Made by a program: the position numbers and the translations under genes. Below the pieces are notes generated by a model that did not search any database, was not told the origin of the DNA, and worked only from the letters and a program-made list of their open reading frames with translations. A stretch of DNA of 64,000 bases from Hyaloscypha bicolor E (lineage: Eukaryota; Ascomycota; Leotiomycetes; Helotiales; Hyaloscyphaceae): the NCBI RefSeq assembly GCF_002865645.1, contig NW_020194685.1:620001-684000 (forward strand), in the 5' to 3' direction. Below, piece after piece: positions 48,082 through 59,070 of the stretch; the first letter of the stretch is position 1, and each line of letters starts with the position of its first letter.

Positions 48082-49587
48082 GTTGGGCTACCCTTTGCCT
48101 CGTGAACCTGGAGGACCAGGACCTAACGAACTTCGTTGACGATGAATTGAAGGTGCCCTCAAATTGGTGATTTCGATATTCTAAAGAATGATAGTGATAT
48201 CAGCTTTGAGACAATGGCCCTACAAAAATCCCGGCAAGCAAACACCGAAGGCCGAAGGCCAAGGAGAGATCTTCTGGAATCTGGGGCCACCGATGCGGGG
48301 TGCGGGCAGCTGCACCTTAGGGAGTGCCGAGTCCCTTTGCCGACCAGCTAAGCGTCCACATTCCCGTCCACCTATGTTCCAGAATGAGGTTTGAGAAGCA
48401 GCTCAATGCTGGGAAAGTGACCCTCCATAGCCTAATACGAAAGATACGAGAACTAGTGAGCACGGTCGGGGAGTTATTGAATCCGGAGTCCGAGAGTTAC
48501 CCAAGGCTTGCTTCAAGGCCCGTTACCCCTTTTAACATAAGCGAGGGTTAGGTCACGGGACTTTTTTCCAACTCCTGAGTTAGTAACATCGCAATTTCCC
48601 TACCTTAAAAGCATTCCAAGCCTCCTCGCTCAGCTCGAACTCCCCACTAACAGCATTTCCAGTCAACTCAGCCAAGTCCTACGACATTTCAGGCACGCAA
48701 TTAGCACTCCTGCTTCCTTTCAACTCGTTCTGATCTCCATTCCTAACTCTCTCAGTGAACCACAGTTCTGGGAACAAGGAAACAACATCTGCGGAAGCCT
48801 GCAAAGTGCACTTCATCTATTCTCTGTGCGAATCGTCCTTCTTTCAGCAATACCAGATGACTAAACATAAGAATTTGACAATGGCATGTCAGCTGACTGA
48901 ATTATCTCTTAAGGGCCATGCTTTGAATTACAACTTCCGCTCAACATTAAAGTCACCTAATACAAGGACACGATTGAGTCTCGTCTCCAGCTCAAAGGAC
49001 TATGTCTAAGTCTACTTGCCCAGCTGATACCACACCAGGCCCCCATATAGGACTGGTTCTGCGTCTTTTTTGTGGTAACAAGAGAACCATTTCGCGCTAT
49101 CGCTTTTGGAAAGTTATAGGACTTAGAGTTAATGAGGAGGGATAACTTCTGGGAAAATAAAGTCTCAAACATGAATGAGTAGGGTTCGCAACTTGCGGGT
49201 AGTGGTCCAACCATTCCCTTGTTAGTCAACTGGTCCTTTGTAGGCGGAGAGCCACTCTACTGGGAACATTCTGGCGCAAAAGCCCTGAGAACAGTTGAAC
49301 ATTGAAAAATAAAGAGATCCAACACGCCCATTCTAGTGAGACTTCCCATGGAAAATGCTCCAAAAATACTCGAACATCGAAAAGCAGCTACACTGGAAAG
49401 AGGGCCAGATTTTGAAATCAATTCGTCTACCCCCATACTGATCTAATGCAGATCTATGGGCATCTATGCCATCCATATGCGATTCCGTGTATCATGTATC
49501 GTGTACCCATCCCAATGCCCCAGATCCCAAAACGCCATTCTAATGCACTTAAGATCGTGACCTCATCTAAGACATTACCGAAAGAAT
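48082..49587. other. intergenic, no gene seen
   Basis: Promoter of the P450 at its left end and the 3' flank of the GH76 gene at its right end. Short frames only. A GCCGAAGGCCGAAGGCC-type local repeat occurs near 48246. Confidence 0.45.
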
Positions 49588-51026
49588 CTAAAGCCTGGAG
49601 GGGCTCAATCCCACATTCATAAAAACCACAAGGGCTGCCAGACACAATGACCAGGTGAAGCTACCGACTGTCATCGAAGACCCAGCACTATTCGCAGGCG
49701 TCTTCGCAAGTGTCTTTGTCTGCGTCGATACAGGTGCCGAACTCGTGGTCACAACATTCATCAAATGAACCTGGCTACTATGCAATGGAGGCACACTGCC
49801 ACCGATGAGCAGCCCCTGGATAGTCTCCAACGCGCTCATTTGCTGTCCCACACCAAACTTGCCATCGTACCCACCGACATACCATTTCTGGCCACACGTG
49901 GTATTCTGTGCGCCTCCTGAGCATGCAATCGCTGCAGCCCGAGCAGATGGAGTGAGGAGGGCGGTAACAACATTTCTGGTGAATGGAGCCAGGACAGTGG
50001 TGTCCCACATGAAGCGAGAGAGGTAGCCTTTGAAGGAGAATTGATCGTTGTCGCATGTGTTGACTGTTTCGCAGGCTGGCTCATACATGATGTTTGAAGC
50101 GTTGTCGTAGGGCGTGAAGAAATTTGCTGTTGCGCTCAAGAAACCCTCTGTGCGCTCTGCCCATAAAGCTGAGCCATTCGTGTAATTGTATAGAACGGCG
50201 GCCCCATAGAGTGCGATTCCTGCGTTGTACGTCCATATAATCTGATCCTGGTCGGAACAATTCCTCAGTTCATCGGCGCCGTCGAAGATATGGTATCCCG
50301 GGTCAATGAGCCCCACGTTTTTCATCCAGTCATAGGTCCTGTTAGCCCACTCGATGTAGGTCTGATTTCCCGTAAACCTGGCCAAACGAGCTGATAATTG
50401 GAAGAAGGCCCCGTTCGATACCGAGTTCTTGTAATTGTAACCGTTGTTGAAAGGGAATATCTGCCATTTCAAACCCCCATTGCAAGCAGATGTATCCCAG
50501 CGTCGAACTTGCGTATTCCACAAGTTCTCCGTCAACTGCACCCACGAGTAATTCCCAACTGTAGGTTGTGGAAGGTCCTTTTCGGCTGCAGACATGGTAG
50601 CAAATCCCCAAAATGCCTGATCATCGTTTCCTTCGTCCTTTTGATGCCATGGAACCATGTAGTCGTAAAGAGGACCAACTTGCGAGAGCAGGGCTTGAGT
50701 CGTTACATTGTTGTACGAAGAATCGGAGGTGTAGTGGTAGTAATCCAACATTGCTCCCCACATAGCTCCAGCTTCCCACCAGTAGTATGGGCTAGGTAGA
50801 ACACCAATAGTGGTCTCTGTATTTGTGATGTTGCCAGTGTAATAAGTCATCAATCCGTGTGCGATCGTGCTGGCAGCATTTTTGATAGAAGCTACACGTT
50901 CTTATCAGCTTTGATTCTTCAATTGGGAGCTTAATCCATACCTTTGTCGCTGACATTGAGGGAAATCCCCGCAGCTAGATGCGCCGCCAATGCCACCAGG
51001 GCAGATGCCTTCATCAAGTTCCTCAT
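49588..51026 (-). CDS. GH76 mannan endo-1,6-alpha-mannosidase (DCW1/DFG5-like), GPI-type
   Basis: 462 residues in two exons, 51026-50942 and 50891-49588, split by a 50-bp intron. Dcw1/Dfg5 enzymes act on alpha-1,6-mannan of GPI anchors and help cross-link GPI proteins into the cell wall. The N-terminus MRNLMKASALVALAAHLAAG is a signal peptide. The paired catalytic aspartates are in HQKDEGNDDQAFWGFA (about residues 118-119). Other family blocks: PYYWWEAGAMWGAMLDY, CNGGLKWQIFPFNNGYNYKN, SNGAFFQLSARLARFTGN, WTYNAGIALYGAA, FSFKGYLSRFMWDT. Several N-x-S/T sites fit secretion. The Ser/Thr-rich tail ends in a hydrophobic stretch (SLCLAALVVFMNVGL) as for GPI addition. Length fits the family; no damage seen. 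Confidence 0.95.
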
Positions 51027-52035
51027 ATTGCCGTTATGTTATCGTAGCTTGTTCATGGTAACGAACGTCCTTTGAGATGGTGAGGTTTTGTGGGGATGCG
51101 GAGTAATTAAAGTGAATATTCGTCCGGTGTTTTCCCCACGAGCAATTCTAGAGCTCTCCAAACCGGGGTCAATGAGATACCGTCACCCACAAACTTGTTT
51201 CGACAGGCTGCGAATCAGCATGCGTTTGCAGCAATCGGCTAGCAGATCTAGAACAAGGGCGCTCCAATGAGGTTCGTACTGCGGATGAGGCGCCGCATCC
51301 CAGTTCGTCGGATGTTTCAAGGCCTGGTGGAGGATTTGATAGACAGGGTTATGAAACAACGCTCTTGTTGTTTGTTCCTGACGATCTGTAAAGGAGAAAA
51401 GGGGAAGATTCTAAAGTGAGGGAAGAAAAGGACGAACGAACGAACGAACGAACGAACACAGAGCGACGTGATGGGCTTATCTGTTGTGCTTCCCGATGCT
51501 CGCCGTTTGCAAGACACTATTAGCGAGGTGTGTTCTGCGACTCTGCTGGCGTAAAATCGTTGGCGCTTTCCTAATTGACCACGTACTAGGATAATTCGAC
51601 AGGGTTGTCAAGAACAGCCTGCTTGTGTTCTCGTCAAGAAGCTCAATACGGGACCGCTCTAGACCAGCAAGCCAGTCCCTTCCTGTGAGAATGCTGCTGC
51701 ATTGTCATGAATTTGATATGAGACTGGCCTTTCAGGGCAGTGTCCGCAGAAGGAGGCGGCAATAAAGCTATTGACAAGCATGTTAAAGTCGCCGTAACAC
51801 GATCGTGAACGATGGCTGAATCTCAATGACCATTGCCAGCTCCGAATGAGAAGAATCCGGAAACTTTAGAAGAAGGATGGAAATAGAGAAGCAGAGTTGT
51901 GGAAAGAAAGAAACGAAACGAAGATTCAGTGTTGCGGATGTCATCACGTGATCACGCTCCTCGAACCCCTACGCGCCTGAACTTCACCTGCTTCCCAACC
52001 AGCGTTGAGACCAGCCACAACCATGTCCATCCATC
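51027..52035. promoter_or_regulatory. divergent intergenic region with GAAC repeat
   Basis: About 1 kb between the start codons of the minus-strand mannosidase and the plus-strand RAD51 paralogue, so it carries both promoters. A tetranucleotide run of about six GAAC units lies at 51433-51457. No coding frame of note. Confidence 0.5.
51433..51457. repeat. (GAAC)6 microsatellite
   Basis: Tetranucleotide repeat of about six units between two divergent genes. Confidence 0.85.
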
Positions 52036-53820
52036 ATGGATTACAACTCGATCCATGGTCCCGGGATATCTAACTTCTCATCCTCGTCTCCTCGTGAGTA
52101 ATCTCCCGAGAGCCGTTCACATCTCAACTGACATTCGCCAGATCGCATGCCCACGGTCTCAGCAGCACAGGCCCTGCAAGATCTCAAATCGTCACACACG
52201 CGATGTATTTCCACGGGCCTGGACCTTCTCGACGCTTTTCTGCAGAATAGAGAGTCAGTTTCTTCAGATGTGGAGCCTCTGTATGGGGGCGTATCACGAA
52301 GAAAAGTTACGGAAGTTTATGGACCACCTGGGATTGGCAAGACCGCTCTTGGGTGAGTGTTGTCAACAGATTTTCATTTAATTTGCTAAGCAGATACAGG
52401 ATGCAATTAGCTGCCAGTGCTTTACATGCGGGTGAGGGCGTCATATGGGTAGGTCAGTTAGCTCCAACTTTCCTGCTAATCTTCAATTGTCGAAAAGGTC
52501 ATCTCAACCCGCCCCTATGGAGAGTCTCCATTCCTTGCTTACCCCCGAAGTTCTCCTTGAAGCCCTTTAGAGGGTTGAAATGAATTGTCTTTACTTGCCG
52601 CCATTCTCCCTCTGATTAGAGTCGTCTAATGTGTTTTCTCTTGCTTTTCGTTCCACGTCCATACTAACACATCGAAGATGCATCGCATCCAGTATCAGGA
52701 TCACGTCTATCACAGATCTTGACCTCATTCAAACCCAGCCTGCCTCAATCATCCACTCAAGAAGCTAGGACTCTACCAGATCTGCTCGAGACTTTCACTC
52801 ATTTCTCAACTCCCACCCTCGCCCACCTCATCGCTCTCCTCTCCCACCCAACTCAACACTTCCCACCACAAAACATAAGTCTGATCATAATCGACTCATT
52901 CTCGACACTAATCAGTAGTGCATTCCCTCGGACAGCCGATGCTACTGGCACTCCGAGAAAGCCCGGAGGTAAGTCCCACTTCGCTCACTCTCGCCTTCCC
53001 ACTCACAGAAAGCAGCACCCAACCCATCAGCCCGCAAATTCCCAATCCTCCAATATCTAATCACCACCCTCCAAAAGCTCGCCGCAACCCGCAACATAGC
53101 CATCGTTGTCTTCTCTCAATGCGTAACAAAGATGCGACCCGGCACAGGCGCAGTCCTCGTCCCAGCCATCAACACCATGGCATGGGAGCAAGGGCTCGGC
53201 TGTCGGGTTGCTCTGTTCAGAGACTGGGACTGGGATGACGAGGAAGGGCGCCTTGTAGATGATGTCCGATTAGCGCAAATTATAAAAGCAGAGGGCATCG
53301 CTGTGCCAGAGGGAAGAGCGAGGTTGGCTGGGTTTAGCATTGCTGATGTATGTCACGTGTTCACCTCCCCTTAATCCTCAATCCCGAAGATTCATACCTG
53401 ATATCCATCCAGGACGGTCTCACACTTCTCACCTTCCCCACACTACCAACTCTCACCTCGCCCCATGCTCCAGCACCGCTCATACCCAGTACCACAACGA
53501 CGCCCACTCTCCCTCTCCCCCTGAAACGCAAGCTCTCAGCCACCGACCTCGAGATCCCAGACAGCGAAGGAGAAGGCGACGAGGATTACGGGTGGGCCGA
53601 AGAAGATGAAGAGGATGTGCCTCCGCCCCCTCCCCAGTGGCAGGGGAGTGAGGATCACTTGGCGCCTGGTGAGGGCGGCGAGCTCGAGGCTGAGGAAATT
53701 GATGTGGAGTTGAATTTTGAGGATGAATTAGTGGAGGGAGGGGGGAATGGTGAGCAGAAAGAGAGATCTGGGATTGGAAGGACGGAGATCGAGGACAGCG
53801 AGGATGAACTCGCATTATGA
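52036..53820 (+). CDS. RAD51-family recombinase paralogue (RAD55/RAD57-like)
   Basis: 451 residues in six exons: 52036-52093, 52142-52352, 52400-52452, 52678-52968, 53013-53347 and 53413-53820. RAD51 paralogues help load or stabilise Rad51 filaments in homologous recombination. Walker A GPPGIGKT is at about residues 80-87, after VTEVY; Walker B ISLIIIDSFSTLI is near 175-182. Between them come MQLAASALHAGEGVIWV and DASHPVSGSRLSQILTSF, and later IAIVVFSQCVTKMRPGTG with AWEQGLGCRVALFRDWDWDD, all typical of fungal RecA-fold paralogues. Intron 3 is long (225 bp, branch ACTAAC). The intron-4 acceptor is the AAG at 53012, not the nearer CAG at 53007, because only the former restores frame. The C-terminal 80 residues are acidic and proline-rich and not part of the core. 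Which paralogue it is cannot be settled by eye. Confidence 0.85.
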
Positions 53821-54112
53821 TACACGAAAATCAACGACTTCGCACATTCCCTTCTTTTGCTTATTGTAAACACATTTCCCGCCTTAGATCTTTAAGTCTC
53901 CTGGCTTAAATTATATTATGTATTTATCCCTATCTTGATCTGTATCTGTTTCATTTTGATCAACCTTCAAGCTAAGCCAATCAAGTGAGAGAGTCATCCT
54001 TATTTCCGAACCCATTCTACACAGCCGCAGTAATATTAGACAGAAAGCCCTCCGTAAACCTCCAAATCAAACTCGAATCATGTGCATGCCACTATCAAAG
54101 AGTCAGCATTTC

Positions 54113-55787
54113 CTATCTCGGAACCTCTTCTGCAAATCGAGGAACGACAATCTCCTGCTCAATATGTCGAAACTACGCGTTCCCAAAGTATGATCAAATC
54201 CGAACAGACAGATGACTCAAGGGAATTCAATCTGACTTACCGCCGCACCTGTCCACCACGTCCTCTTCTCCCCTTGCAGCGAGTAAAGATCCGCATAAAA
54301 CCCATTCTTAATAGCCTTCGCATCAACCCTTAGCTCAAACGGCCGATGATTACTCTTTACAGCATACCTAATGATCTCAGTCAGTACCGCCAAATTAGGA
54401 AGAAATGCATTTCCTCTCCCAGCTATGTTTCGGGAATTCTTTCCTCCTCTAAAGGCATGACCCGAGGAGTTGAAATCGCCCCACAAAAACATCTAGAGAG
54501 GTAGTTCGGGCTCAAAGAAGTTCACTTACACTGGCTCGCTTACCCCCTTCCCTTCAACTTGGACGTTCTTGATCTGCTCCACAACCAAATTCGCGATCTC
54601 ATCCCCCACCGTCGCCGTCGTACTAACATACGTCACAGCCACCAACCCACTGACGCCCGTCTGGTCAACCGCATAAACATTCGGCGGAAGCGGCAAACTG
54701 AAATTCGCACCTGGTGAAACATTACTCAAGGTAACGGTGTCCGGGATCCCTGTACCTCTCAGCAACGCAGTGAAGTACTCGCTGTATGTGAACTGGCTGA
54801 ACAGCCGATTTTCCTGGTGCGTGCTATCGAAGACTTTCATATTTTGCACTGTAGGAGGGATAGCGACGATCAGCTGCGACGATTTTATCAGTGTCGTTTT
54901 GGAGCCTTGCTTGATGACTGTTTGCACATAGTCGTTCGTTCGCTTTACGGCTAGGATTGTGCTATTGTACAGCACGTTCGACCCTAGGACCCTTTCCGCG
55001 GAAAGGTAGAGAAGACTATTGTCGTGCAGAGCGGTAGCCAAGAACCCCTCTTGCAGGCTTTGCAGGGAGCTGAGACCGAGGTATTTCATGATGTAGATGG
55101 TGGGTGTAGCGAGCAGGTCTCCGATACCTTGGCACCAGATCCAGGCGAAAGGGACCAATGGTTGGAGAGAGTATTTTGTGACGAATTGCCCAAATGGAAG
55201 GAGGAGGTCGGAGGGCACGGGAGAGGGGAGGTCGAAACCGAGGTCGAGATATGGATATTGGAATAGTTGTGCAGCGTATGCGCCGAGCGCGGCAGTGAAG
55301 TTGGGAAAGACATAGCTTGGGTCTGGTAGCCCGGTCAGGAAGTCGACATATCTAGAAAGGAAGCAGAGTTAGTGAGTTTGAAATAAGGAGGTGTGAAGGG
55401 AAGTACGTACGAGGTTATTACACTTGTGTTGGGGTTAGGGCCAGCTTGAACAGTTGTCAAAGCTACGCCGAGGCGAGCAAAGTAGTCGGTTACAACGGTG
55501 AAGTTGTGGAAGAATTGTACGCCCACTTCGATTGGAGTGCCAGTTCCTGGATCGATGTAGGTTTCGGTGTTACCTCCCAGGCGGCCTGCTGCCTCTACCA
55601 CTGCTACACTTTTCCCTAGATCATTGAGGCGGATTGCGGAGTAGGTCCCGCCTGAGCCTCCCCCAAGAATGGTAACATCTCGAGTTATAACTTCGTCGAC
55701 GTTGTATTTATTGCCGTTAACGGTGTAAGAGGTCGAGGCTGAAGCGACGGGAAGAAGGCTTACAAGAATGGCGAGGAAGGAAAACAT
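54113..55787 (-). CDS. secreted FAD-dependent oxidoreductase (beta-cyclopiazonate dehydrogenase-like)
   Basis: About 461 residues in four exons: 55787-55411, 55351-54530, 54367-54241 and 54172-54113. MFSFLAILVSLLPVASAS is a signal peptide; an ATG 30 bases earlier is in frame but would bury it. The FAD-binding motif VTILGGGSGGTYSAIRL is at about residues 38-54, with VVEAAGRLGGNTETY following. Other family blocks are GVQFFHNFTVVTDYF, YLGLSSLQSLQEGFLA, LIVAIPPTVQ and HRPFELRVDAKAIKNGFYADLYSLQG, then TWWTGAA. These are features of flavoproteins grouped with beta-cyclopiazonate dehydrogenase and amine oxidases. Intron 3 is 162 bp and the last exon is only 60 bp; its acceptor is my best guess, and the usual D-S-S-x-L-W tract near the end is not evident. 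It converges with the RAD51 paralogue, 292 bp away. Confidence 0.8.
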
Positions 55788-56488
55788 AGTCCCAGAATCG
55801 GTGGTGGACGAACGCATGATTTTCGGGAACAACGCAAATCCTCGAGACGCTCTTCGGCTTGAGATTTAAAGAACTTAAATCAAAGAAACACTGGGGCTGG
55901 AATACTAACTTTAGTTTATATAGCTTGGGGAACGAGAAAATAACTGGAGAAATCAAGCAAGCTCAGCTGACGTTAGGTAAATTACTGTACTTGTCAGACG
56001 TCTTTGAAGAGCATAAGACGTTCTATTGCAATTCCAAAATGACGGACTACCTCTTGGTGAACCTACCCACCCTTGGCCGGGTTCCATGCCAGCTCTTCCC
56101 CCGGGGTCTGCATGGGAAAACACCGCAATTTGGAATAACTCAGCTTGGCTTGGCGCATCAAGAACCGCCAAACCGGTTCACAGCACCTTCCTCTGACAAC
56201 CACACAGGTGTGGTTATCACGTTCCGGCTGGTCAGCATCCCATGAGCTTCTCATTGGAGGGGAAACGCCACACGGGTCGCTGGAGCGCGTCAACATGATG
56301 TCGGGATGGACCAAAACTTTATTAAAGAGACGATTAATTGGGGTGGTTGGGAACCTTGATTCTTCGACTCTGACCGAGGGCCGGGAAGCCCCCTAATATA
56401 ACTACAAAAAATCTGCTGGTCTCCGACCCCCTTAGCTACCTTAGGCACCTTAAGCTTGGCACCTTTCAACACACCACCTCCTGCTTGC
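55788..56488. other. intergenic, no gene seen
   Basis: Promoter of the FAD oxidoreductase and unassigned sequence. A short hairpin AACCACAC/GTGTGGTT with a 2-base spacer is at 56198-56215. No coding domain. Confidence 0.4.
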
Positions 56489-57294
56489 TGTTGGAATGGA
56501 CATTTATTGACAATAGCAGCTGGCCCTTCAAGTCAAGGACTTGGGGGCATATATGTACATGGTAGCGTTATTTGTCAGGTGACGCATAACAAATCAGCTG
56601 ACGTGCAGAAATGAGAAATTGGTAAGCTGACGTTGGCCTCACTTTCATTAGCCCTCTCTATTTCTCAATGGAGCATGTATACAAATCCCAGTGCAATCTC
56701 CAATGGTCCTCTATAAAGAGAGACGCAAAGTAACGCGCGCCCTCTTGCTTTGACGGTATACCGGAAGGTACCAGTACGGATTGCCGGAAGTGTAGGACCA
56801 ACGTGGTAAGCTTACCGTCACCGAGGGGACTGATGCCCTCTGGCCCGGTAAGATGAGGTGTCTCGTCGTATTGTGGACACCGTGGCGTCTTTGTAGAAGA
56901 TGCCCTGTGGAAGAGATATATCTCGTTGTATCGTAAATACTATAGGGTTTATAGCATTGTAAAGCAATTGCCCTCTTGATTCGTTGGCCAGTAGCTGTTG
57001 TGGAAGCGTGAAACGTGGGAATCGAGTATGGTGAACAAATGCAAATGCCTCTCGATTTGTCGGCCAGTGGCTGTGTGGAAGCATGAAACGTGGAAGTCGA
57101 GTATGGTGTATAATCATTGAATGCCTCGTGAAGTGAGGACTAAGAACAGTGATAATTTAACGTGCAGCTTGGGTACACGGAGACAGCTATGCCAATAGTA
57201 AGCGCAAACCGGAGCTCATAACCTTTTGGAATGGATATTTATTGACAATAGCAGCTGGCCCTTCAAATCAAGGACTTGGGGGCATATATGTACA
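56489..57294. repeat. 69-bp direct repeats enclosing repetitive DNA (LTR-like)
   Basis: Positions 56491-56559 and 57226-57294 are near-identical direct repeats (67 of 69 bases; both differences are transitions). The left copy begins TGTTGGAATGGAC at 56489, the kind of start seen in copia-type LTRs. The 735 bp from one copy to the next holds a tandem duplication and no gene. This could be a shrunken or nested LTR retrotransposon remnant, or two fragments of one dispersed repeat. Confidence 0.6.
56972..57123. repeat. 76-bp tandem duplication
   Basis: Units 56972-57047 and 57048-57123 share blocks GGCCAGT, GCTGT, GTGGAAGC, TGAAACGTGG and TCGAGTATGGTG. A third start (CCTCGTG) follows at 57124, and weaker related pieces precede at 56830-56970. 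Differences are mostly transitions. Confidence 0.75.
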
Positions 57295-57610
57295 CTTGCG
57301 CCACTTGCAGCTACGAGGGTTGGAGATGAAACTGTCTTCGGATAAAAGGCCGCAACCGACTGCAATTCTGCGAGGGGTTATCGTGCCCGTCCCTTCCACT
57401 GGATGGGAGTCGGACGTGCAAATACAGTCTACCGGGGTGAATCTTGAGTCTCCAACTCGGAGAAGAATGGTAAAATGTGTCCTTGATCTACAACATGTGC
57501 CAATGATGTAGTGTCTTCCGACTTACTCGACAAGAATAACATAACTCATTTATGATCACAATCAAGATACTTCGAAGCTATCACTATAAAGAAGAATATT
57601 CAAACCCACC

Positions 57611-58522
57611 ATGATGCTGCAGATTTCCAAGAGGAAGAGCCTACTCCGATTGGCTGGCTCGAAGAGTAATTTGAATTCTCAGTATGGCGTGGAAGCGACT
57701 GTTGCCCCTCATTCAAAAGGAGATAGCGATTCTACGAGAACTCAGCCACCAGCATATCATCAAAGTCATATGCACTTACGAGACGACAGTTACACCGCGC
57801 CAATTCCGCATTCTTCTTTTCCCTGTTAGGGAAGAGGATCTTCTCCACTATATGGAACGAGTCGGCGAGAATCATTTCCCTAAGAAAGGGATCACAATCC
57901 TGAAGAAGTGGATAATCTGTCTCGCATCCGCCATGGAAAATATTCATGGCCGAAGAGTCGAGGATTTGCATGACTTCCGGAGTGAGCCAGGCCCCGATGA
58001 ACTAGAACGAATGACCTTGTGCTATTATGCTACCGCATACAAATTGAGGAATTGGTTTGCCACAAAGAAAGGCAAAGAAGATAAAAACATATATTCTTTA
58101 ATGCCTTGTGTGGTGAGTAGTGATCGGAACGATGACCTACCGCAGGATTTGTCAAGGATGGCTGTCTGCCAGACACCGATCTGTCCTCGCCGTGCCAATG
58201 CTTTCAGGATGAGTGGGAGCCTCATGGGGCGGAAATACGGCTCGTGGATATGAGACTACACCTTCCAATCGACTTCAATTACTTTAGGAATGACTTAGTC
58301 GCAAGCTTTCTGCAGGCCGAAAACAAGTTGCTAAAAGTGATGGAAGAATGGAAGAACAAGCTACCCCTGCCTTGTTCCATCTCGACGCCAACTTCCCTGG
58401 AACGCTTTCTAAATCAAGGATGGATAGACATGAATGAGCTGGCCATTCCTCAAAAAGCTCAATGGGAAGTTTCGTGGACTTGTGGAGTGTCCTCGAGCTT
58501 TCTGCTGGACCAGTGGGCTTGA
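57611..58522 (+). pseudogene. protein-kinase-like relic and adjoining broken frame
   Basis: The frame from 57684 carries a kinase N-lobe signature (MAWKRLLPLIQKEIAILREL, HQHIIKVICTYE, ILLFPVREEDLLHYME, CLASAMENIHGRR) but the HRD loop, DFG and everything after are missing. The first part (57611-57680) is in another frame. After about 57960 the reading passes into unrelated sequence; a run around FQDEWEPHGAEIRLVDMRLH that ends at 58522 sits in a shifted frame. I read this as a decayed gene, or two fused fragments, rather than a working kinase. Confidence 0.6.
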
Positions 58523-59070
58523 CTAGGGTAAGGTGCGTTCACACGCGCTTTTCTTAGGCCTGCTTCTTGATGGGCGCGCACCACCAATGTCAGGGTCTGC
58601 CATATTGTTAGGTCAAACGAGAACCACTCGTCACTCTGCGGTGTTGAAGATATTCTAGCGGATATAATGTTGGAACAAGAGGAGGAGATGAATGTTGTGA
58701 GCTCTGGTCTGAAGCCGTGAAGCCAATTTACCCCTGACCCTGGAACACTCAACGAATTCACGTGACATTGCATAAAAAGGTTCCGTACTAAACTCGTAAG
58801 CTGGATAAGATGAAAGGCATCAGAGTAGAATAACAGTGTAGAAAGTGATTCAAGAAACGCATTACAACTTGCATTAAATAATAGAAAGCGATGCTGAAGT
58901 TCTAGGCTTCGTTTCCTTGAAATTCCGAGCCCGCTAATTTAGCTTCGCGCTAAGTTACCCTTGCTCCTGACTTTCCCACCGCCCTCGGCGGTGAACACCT
59001 TCTGCCAGATCAATTCCTCGACATCAACCTCGACAAATTCACTGCTCTGCCGTGAGCACATCACGTCAAG
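58523..59070. promoter_or_regulatory. upstream region of the BED/Zn2Cys6 factor
   Basis: No gene. Serves as the promoter and leader of the transcription factor starting at 59071; the last 100 bp are pyrimidine-rich (gctcctgactttcccaccgc). Confidence 0.45.

Noticed and set aside
45903..55787. P450, glycosidase, recombinase and FAD oxidoreductase as a biosynthetic gene cluster
   Set aside because: No polyketide synthase, NRPS, terpene cyclase or prenyltransferase is present, and two housekeeping-type genes lie between the oxidative enzymes.
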